Below the pieces are notes generated by a model. It saw only the letters and a program-made list of their open reading frames with translations, did no database searches and was not told the origin of the DNA. A program made the translations under genes and the position numbers. A stretch of 64,000 nt of DNA from contig JAQPZY010001471.1 in NCBI GenBank assembly GCA_029931535.1, forward strand, positions 1,478,501 to 1,542,500, in the 5' to 3' direction. The stretch is from Margaritifera margaritifera (lineage: Eukaryota > Mollusca > Bivalvia > Unionida > Margaritiferidae). This document shows positions 57,168-64,000 of this stretch, piece after piece; position 1 is the first letter of the stretch, and the number at the start of each line of letters is the position of its first letter.

Positions 57168-57584
57168 TTGAAATTATTGAAAGAGAAACTTCTTTCAAAT
57201 GAAGATTCAAAGATTAATCTTCTTGATTATGTTTCTGATTTCAAATACAAGTTGTCAAAGGCCTGTGAAGTAGCAAGAACTAATCTTCACACTACTCAGT
57301 CAAAAATGAAATTAAGGTATGACAGAAATTCACAGGAAAGGAGTTTTAAACCTGGTGACAAAGTTCTGGCTCTCTTTCCCATACCTCAGAATCCTCTTCA
57401 GGCTAAATTTTATGGTCCTTATACCGTTGAAAAGAAAGTAAATGACTTAAATTATATCATTAACACTCCTGGGAGACGGAAACAGAAACAACTTTGTCAT
57501 ATAAATATGTTAAAGGAATATTTTGACAGAGATAGCCCAGCTAATTATTCTGTTAATTTTCGTTGTACCTGTCCCACACAGTGA
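57168..57584 (+). pseudogene. Integrase C-terminal part, copy C
   Basis: Continues directly after the TAA in the same frame: KLLKEKLLSNEDSKINLLDY, then GDKVLALFPIPQNP and the FYGPYTVEKKV module. It ends through a one-base gain after ANYSVNF. Confidence 0.88.
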
Positions 57585-58881
57585 AGATATCAACGATGGA
57601 GTACAATCAGACTATAGTGACTCTGGTATAACCAATCTTCGGAATTCAGAAATATTGAACAACCTAGACCAGAAACTTTCACATCTACAACAACAGGAAA
57701 GAAATGAACTAAAACAGCTATTACATGAATATGAGCACTTGTTTCCTGATGTTCCAACACGAACAAGTAAAATTTATCATGACGTTGACATCGTAGATTC
57801 TGCGCCTGTGAAACAGCATCCTTATAGGATGAATCCTCTCAAACAGAACTATCTGAAGAAAGAAATTCAGTATTTACTGGAGAATGATTTCATAGAACCA
57901 AGTAAAAGTAACTGGAGTTCACCATGTATTCTTGTTCCCAAGCCAGATAATACATTCCGTATGTGTACTGACTATAGAAAAGTCAACAGTGTCACCAAAA
58001 CTGATTCATTTCCAATCCCAAGAATGGACGATTGCATTGATAAAATTGGAAATGCGGAATATGTCACCAAGTTTGACCTTTTAAAAGGATTCTGGCAAAT
58101 TCCACTGACGGAAAGGGCAAAAGAAATTTCAACATTTGTAACTCCAGATGGACTTTATCAATATAAAGTCATGCCGTTTGGAATGAAAAATTCGCCTGCA
58201 ACGTTTCAACGTCTGATGAACATGTTAACATTTGGTCTTGATAATTGTGACGCTTATATCGATGACGTCATTATCTACAACAACACCTGGGAAGATCATT
58301 TGGAAACCATTCGAAAATTCTTTGATCGACTCAGTGATGCGAATCTGACAATTAATTTGAGCAAAAGTGAGTTTTGCCATGCTTGTGTCACATTTTTAGG
58401 ACATATTGTGGGACAAGGTCAAGTTAAACCTATAGAAGCTAAGGTCAAAGCTATCTCTGAATTTCAAGTTCCAATTTGTAAAAAGCAACTGATGCGATTT
58501 CTAGGTATGACTGGATATTATCGGAAATTTTGTTCCAATGTTTCCAAAATTGCTGAACCTTTGACAAGTTTATTGAGTAAGAAAACCAAATTTCATTGGT
58601 CTGACAAGTGTCAGGAATCTTTTGACAAGTTAAAGGCCATGCTTAAGAATGCACCAGTTCTTTCTGCACCAAATTTTAGCCAATCATTTAAATTATCTGT
58701 TGATGCAAGTGATGTAGGGGTTGGTGGAGTATTGATTCAGGAAGACAAAAGTGGTGTGGATCACCCTGTGTGTTATTTTTCTAAAAAACTAAACAAGCAC
58801 CAGAAAAATTATTCCACAATTGAGAAGGAATGTTTGGCTTTGATATTGGCTTTACAGTATTTTGAAGTGTATGTTACCTGA
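57523..58881 (+). pseudogene. RT and RNase H, copy C (RT palm complete)
   Basis: 452 codons. RT: SSPCILVPKPDNTFRMCTDY (133-150), motif A KFDLLKGFWQIP with catalytic D185, KVMPFGMKNSPATFQR (215-230) and YIDD (245-248). RNase H: LSVDASDVGVGGVL with D394, then TIEKECLALILALQ. A TGA replaces the serine codon after FEVYVT and cuts RNase H short. In all other respects the RT looks capable, which shows what copies A and B have lost (residues 177-220). Confidence 0.93.
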
Positions 58882-59077
58882 GCTCTTTCTCCAATTATTG
58901 TGTACAGTGATCACAATCCCCTTACTTTCATCAACAAAATGAAAGATAAAAATCGGAGATTGTTGAGATGGAGTTTGATATTGCAGGAATATAACATTGA
59001 CATCAAACACATCAGGGGAAAAGACAATGTGATTGCAGATGCACTCTCACGTGCATATAAATGTAATATTGCTTGAT
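58882..59077 (+). pseudogene. RNase H end, copy C
   Basis: After the TGA the same frame continues LSPIIVYSDHNPLTFINKMK and IRGKDNVIADALSRAY. An altered end replaces the ALSRP stop of the other copies. It belongs to the preceding ORF. Confidence 0.85.
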
Positions 59078-59187
59078 GTAATTAAGTCCAGTATCATAAA
59101 ACATGTTCTTATGTAATTTTGGTTATTATAGTATTATATGTATATTCAGAAGAAAGCTTTATTACATACATCTTTCTTTTTCTTTAT

Positions 59188-59196
59188 GAGGGGAGG
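59188..59196 (+). other. Polypurine tract, copy C
   Basis: GAGGGGAGG-type purine run abutting the LTR. Confidence 0.75.
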
Positions 59197-59411
59197 TGTT
59201 ATGTATGATGTTTATATAATATTATAAATATTTTAGGAAATTATAAATGTTTCTTCACTTTAATATTTGCTTAAATCTTAATGTTTATCAGGAAAAACAT
59301 GTTTAACTAGTGTCCTTGAATTAGGTTGTTTTGATCAATATGCTTTCTCAATTTGAAGGTCAAGGTTGAATTTTGTTTACAAGTAAAATTCCATTAAGAT
59401 GACACACATTC

Positions 59412-59447
59412 TAGAACATTCTGTCATGTGACCAATCTTTATATATA
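59412..59447 (+). promoter_or_regulatory. LTR promoter of copy C: single E-box/CCAAT module and TATA box
   Basis: GTCATGTGACCAATC is followed directly by CTTTATATATA, the undoubled form of the module in the array LTRs. Confidence 0.6.
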
Positions 59448-59864
59448 CCATGTTTGGTGGACATTTATTCAGTTTTGACATTACCCTCAGTCTTGTAAAG
59501 AGCTGTTACAGTTGTGAAAATTTATTACAAATTCTAAGAGAGGAATTATTTTAAATATTCATTGGATTATAACAGTGCTCATAAACTTTTGGATTTTGGA
59601 TTTTTAATTAATGATTTTGGAAATTAACTGAACTTATTCAGAGATTTTTGGAATACTTCATTTTGACATCAGCACATCAAGATTTCTAGTACATCAGGAC
59701 TTTGGAGACCATTAGCACATCATAACATTCAAGGACACAGCCGTGAATTCGGAACATTCTATATTTAGGACTTGTGATTAGAACAATCATTCTTATTGGA
59801 TTATTAGGATTTCAAAACACATTACTGTAAGTGACTTTTTGATTTTTCATTTAAATTATCTAGT

Positions 59865-59870
59865 AATAAA
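59865..59870 (+). terminator. LTR polyadenylation signal, copy C
   Basis: AATAAA within TAGTAATAAATTG, at the position corresponding to the array LTRs. Confidence 0.5.
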
Positions 59871-59948
59871 TTGCTTGTTGATTTTTACTTGATTTGTTGG
59901 TTTCACTTTCTTTCTGTTACATTTTTCTTAGACCATAGAGTCGTAACA

Positions 59949-61965
59949 ATATCTAATACGAGATTTTGCTCATGCTATTATTGGATGTGATATTATTCAA
60001 CATATGTTGGAATGCATGTGTACGCCCCTCTCAAGAACACGAATCGGTCAAGTTACGTGGAATGAAGTATGAACGTACATACGTATTAAAGTCGTAACGA
60101 CGAACATTTCTTCTTTTGAAAGATGAGACGGTTCTTTTATCAGCGTTCTCAGACGAGCTGACCCTTTTCGAAATATAGGAAAGTCACGTGGCCTTGTTAA
60201 TTCAAAGAGACACAAGTAAACCGGAAACGCCAAGAGTTATGCATATAACAAGACTGGTTGTCATTGGAAGTGAGCAATTCGGTATATTACCATAATCACT
60301 TCTATCTTGAAGTACAGTCTACGGTAAAATTTAAATATTTAAAAGTACTAAAGATTTATAACATTACAGATAATGTTGCAACGACAAATGTAGAAATTAT
60401 TTAACACAAAAATAAAACATGATTTCACATTAATTATATTTTCAACACCAGTTTCGATTTGTTGATCTTTGATCTTTTTTGTTGTTGAACAATTTTATTG
60501 AATTTAGTGAACAGTATATTTGCAGCGAATATATTGTAACACAGGTTTGAGCTTCGCTGACAATTTTTCGTCAAAATGAACTTGTTTTCTATTTCCGATG
60601 TCATATTAGTAAATCTGATATTGACTTCAAGACTCGAGAAAAAATGAAATGGCCTATAATCCATATAAGAAAAGGTATGTCAGTTACTGAATGTGGCTAA
60701 TTACAAAATTCCTAAAACCTTCACTGTTCTGCCTGTAGCAAAGTATTGTCATCTGTCCGTACTGTAATCAGAGGATATACCTCTACCGCTAAACGTTCAA
60801 AGTCTTTGGCGATCTGCCTCTCGATCCCTCCCTTCCTCCATCCATCCAGCGGTGTGTCTATCTATCTAGTGTACGCCAGTTTTTTTTTTTCTGTTGTCAT
60901 TGGGAAATAGTTTGTTGTTTTTATTTTTAAACAACGAAAAAGCGCGCATTCTGGGTCTCTTTGTTCTCATTTGTCAATCATTTTCTTACAGTACGAAAAA
61001 CGTGCACTCGCGGTGTTTCTTCGTATGTTTTGGCAATCATCCCAAATTAGTTTGTTCACCCATATTAGAAGGGTATGTTTTCAGAGCTGTAAATTATATT
61101 AGATCCTCGCTTTGATTAATCAATTGCACTTTGCACTGCCCTTGTTATGTCAAGATTTAATTTGTTGAAATTCGCTGTTGTTTTGACGCGACGACTGGCA
61201 AACTGTAATTTAAGGCCAAATTACCACGTGCATTCTTATCACAATACATTGTAGACAATATAATCCAAAGCAGAGGACCACTTAGATTTCATAATATTTA
61301 CAACTAATTACTTATTATACTTGTTGAAATATTACAGAAGAGTGCTAAGTGATATTGTGTCGGTTATGCACACATTGATCTGTTTTTGCGCTCAAATAGC
61401 ATGTGTATTGTGCATGCTAGTTGACCAACAGAGAAAACCACTTAGCCTGAGACAGTTTTTGTTATCTTTGCTACAAGTGTTTGATTCACTAGGCAATAGT
61501 AGCTATTTATTTATGATTGAAAGGTCACGAATCAGAAGCTTATCAAAGTTCCAATCGTAACCTCAGTCCGAGACGACTGAAAAATCAATAGAAGCCATGA
61601 ATCTTTTAAAAGTTTCATGTTGTTAAAATATCACACGTTAAATTAATGACATTAAAATGTCGAAATTAGCATTGCCTTCAATTAATGACATAAACATTTC
61701 GAAATTAGCCTTGCCTTTTCTTGTTGCTTCTGGAGTAATCTGGCGATGTTTGCAATTGCTGCCAATTAAAATCATCTTGCAGTTATTACAACTTCATTTG
61801 ACGCCATAGGCTTTCATAATTACGTTCCTTAAAATTACTGTTCGCCATTTTTGGGGTCTTCAAAATAACATAACATTTGTACGTGTTTAACCAATGATAT
61901 ATATATATAAGATAATGTGTACTTCTACGGCCCTTTTATATAATAGGCAACCATTACCTATCCGG
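59949..61965. other. Intergenic, nothing recognised
   Basis: Short open frames only. A CCTCCATCCATCC / TCTATCTATCTA simple-sequence patch lies near 60830-60870. Confidence 0.45.
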
Positions 61966-62026
61966 TTAATAATAATAATAATAAGAAGAAGAAGAAGAAG
62001 AAGAAGAATTAGAAGAAGAAGAAGAA
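61966..62026. repeat. (AAT)n/(AAG)n compound microsatellite
   Basis: AATAATAATAAT passes into a long AAG run. The poly-Arg ORF over it is spurious. Confidence 0.95.
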
Positions 62027-62746
62027 AGTTTGACTCAAAATCTGGTGGGCTCCTTTTTCCAGGGGAAATAAGTCTAACTGGATCTAAAACCTATCTATTG
62101 CAAATATTTTCGATGTGACTCGAGCCATTTCTGTGAGATTGAATGCATAGCTAAATTGTTCTTCGTATTTATATCTACAGTGTATTTCTTGACTTTGGGA
62201 TATGTGGCAACTGTAAACTAGTCCCCCCTTCGTTAATATTTAAATCGCTGAGAGGGCGAAAAAGTTCCCTTAGTTTAATGACTTAAAAATAGATAGTGCC
62301 TTCGAGTTTTTCGATTCTTTCTTTCGTGTTCCTTTTAAGTCGTTTATATAATGTGTATGCACTGAAAACCTTGTATGATGCACTCATTATTTGAATCATT
62401 TCATTAACACTGTATTCTTTTCTCCTTTTCTTTCTTTCTAGGTCGCTTTATGGACGTGCGCTAGATTTCTCTTCACATTTTCTTTTTTGAAATTGCTTCA
62501 GGGTTACGTGGCATTTGCGAATTCTTCTCTAATTTAATACTTATTGGAAGTTGTTGTCATACATTTTGTATTCCTTTGCCTAAAAAAGATATCTTTCATA
62601 TAACATTGTTTTTGCAAGATGTCTGCTTCACTCTACCTGCAGCCATCGACCTTCACATTACCATTACAAATTGGAGTAATTTCTTTTCATTACTTGCATC
62701 GTGGTATTAAGATCTTCTTTTTCAATGGTACGCAATATTTATGTAT

Positions 62747-62748
<2 letters not shown>
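62027..62748. other. Intergenic, nothing recognised
   Basis: No supported gene or repeat. Confidence 0.45.

Positions 62749-62801
<53 letters not shown>
62749..62801. repeat. (AT)n microsatellite
   Basis: About 50 bp of AT. Confidence 0.97.
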
Positions 62802-62802
<1 letters not shown>

Positions 62803-64000
62803 ATTGCTAAATATGTGTTATTAAATTCAAAATGGACAAATTTTAATGAAAATAAATAAATAAATATTTTAAGTAATAAAAATTGATAAAATGACGCAAT
62901 TAAGAGATAATGACATCAGTTAGTTACAGTTACAAAACAACATATTTAATTTTCATCGCTAGAAGTAAAATAAATAACTGAAATTTGTTCCGTTGAAGAT
63001 GGTTCACAGATAAGATTTCGTGCGGAAAATTTATCGGAAGTTACCTAAGGCATCACAACACTAATTAATTCCCTTATATATTTCCTTTTTTTCTCTCCAG
63101 ACTTATTTGCATGAAATCCAGTTAATTAGTTATAATTCAACTACACAAAGACTTTATACGTATGTAAAGCACTAATTCGGAGACAGCATATAAAAAATCA
63201 GCATAGATTATGTTGCATTTTGTGGAAATAGTTGGATTTGAATGAAAGGGCTGGAATTTTTTAGTGCAAGTGCCTTTTCTGAAACCGGCCGAAATCACAC
63301 CTGTTCGCATAGTCATTCTACGCAAAAGCAACGAGGCTGAATTCGATAATCCTCTTTTTTCTATTTAGGGCATTCGTTCTGTTTTCTACTGAATACAAAT
63401 AACATTCTTTACTGGTCAAATGAGAAAATAAATATGAAATATTTTTTTATCGACTAAAATAGAATGCAATAACAGCTGGCTGGTTCAGCTAGTGTTCTTA
63501 TACCTTAAGAAATATTCGGGCACAACAAAATAAGAGATCAAAGTTGACCCAACTGAATAAAAATATTATGTAACGACAAAACACGTGTCAGAAGATGTAT
63601 ATCCATGAACAATAAGACCAATATTTCTCTTTGCAGAGAAAAAAAATCAACCGTGAAAAATCGTCTCCCTTGTCTGATCACTAGGTGACGTGCGCGTTCA
63701 GTGGTACAAATGACGATGGTTTGCTTTGACTTGTGCCTGTATCATTAACTTAGCTGTCGATTAAAATTAGTAAAATACTGCCTTATTTGTTCAACTCTAA
63801 GAACTAAATTACTCATCCACATCAAAGTTAAAAGCTAGTGGTATATTGGAGTACGTACTATACGCCGGTTCATTTTTGCCCTACCTTCCGTACCAGAGCA
63901 GACAGTAACTGTTTCCCCTAACTTAACGAATACTCGTATGAAGTGAGGAGTATTGGTAATGTCGTTGGAATCCAAAAGAAGGCAAATCGATCTGGAAGAT
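62802..64000. other. Intergenic, nothing recognised
   Basis: AT-rich. Only short open frames without recognisable motifs. Confidence 0.45.

Larger units (their letters stand above)
55272..59948 (+). mobile_element. Gmr1-like Ty3/gypsy copy C, 5'-truncated
   Basis: Plus-strand copy of the family in the 16-26 kb array. It lacks the 5' LTR, primer site and start of gag (homology begins within ...VETLENAARM) but keeps the rest of gag, protease, integrase, the complete RT palm, RNase H, polypurine tract and one LTR. It bears a TAA in integrase (57165), a one-base gain near 57555 and a TGA in RNase H (58879), so it is inactive. It is the only copy here with RT motif A. Confidence 0.95.
59197..59948 (+). 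repeat. 3' LTR of copy C
   Basis: 752 bp from TGTTATGTATGAT to GAGTCGTAACA. It is clearly more diverged from the array LTRs than they are from each other, and it carries a single E-box/CCAAT module (59412-59437) where the array has two. Confidence 0.93.

Noticed and set aside
61894..62118. Arginine-run ORF
   Set aside because: It is the translation of the AAG microsatellite.

Overview
This is a eukaryotic, animal-type window. It is AT-rich and dominated by repeats, with no operons or ribosome-binding sites. Its content is long LTR retrotransposons, a decayed Polinton/Maverick, MITEs, hAT-type foldbacks, microsatellites and minisatellites, plus a few possible host exons. The combination (Gmr1-like Ty3/gypsy elements, a Polinton with capsid genes, a lectin-like exon) suits a marine invertebrate, most likely a mollusc. 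That assignment is inference; no host gene was firmly identified.

Layout. 1-13.7 kb is intergenic DNA: a tRNA-like SINE, two hAT-type foldbacks, members of a two-hairpin MITE family, several minisatellites and two pairs of diverged direct duplications. 13.75-39.9 kb is a heavily mutated Polinton. Its genes read in order: integrase (+), a family of unknown role (split), small membrane-protein ORFs, structural-type ORFs, a coiled-coil ORF, a near-perfect hairpin, another conserved ORF, major capsid protein, packaging ATPase, then a converging protein-primed family B DNA polymerase (-). At 16.14-26.55 kb this Polinton is interrupted by a tandem LTR-internal-LTR-internal-LTR array of a minus-strand Gmr1-like retrotransposon, flanked by the 4-bp duplication ACAT. 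40.3-43.4 kb holds a duplicated segment and microsatellites. 43.9-47.8 kb is a second, different Ty3/gypsy relic on the minus strand. 48.2-54.1 kb has a lectin-like exon fragment, a 0.5-kb duplicated segment, a MITE, a 14-copy 31-bp minisatellite and possible host exons. 55.05-59.95 kb has a 121-bp hAT MITE followed by a 5'-truncated third copy of the Gmr1-like element on the plus strand. The remainder is unremarkable AT-rich DNA with microsatellites.

How the parts relate. The Gmr1-like element has the order gag-protease-integrase-RT-RNase H, with integrase before reverse transcriptase. Both tandem copies lack the same 44 RT residues, including the first catalytic aspartate, and share the same frameshifts, so they descend from one already defective element. 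Copy C at 55-59 kb keeps that RT segment but carries its own stops. The flanking ACAT repeat and recognisable Polinton sequence on either side show that the retroelement entered the Polinton after it was in place. Identical middle and 3' LTRs, against a slightly diverged 5' LTR, suggest that the tandem duplication came later still.
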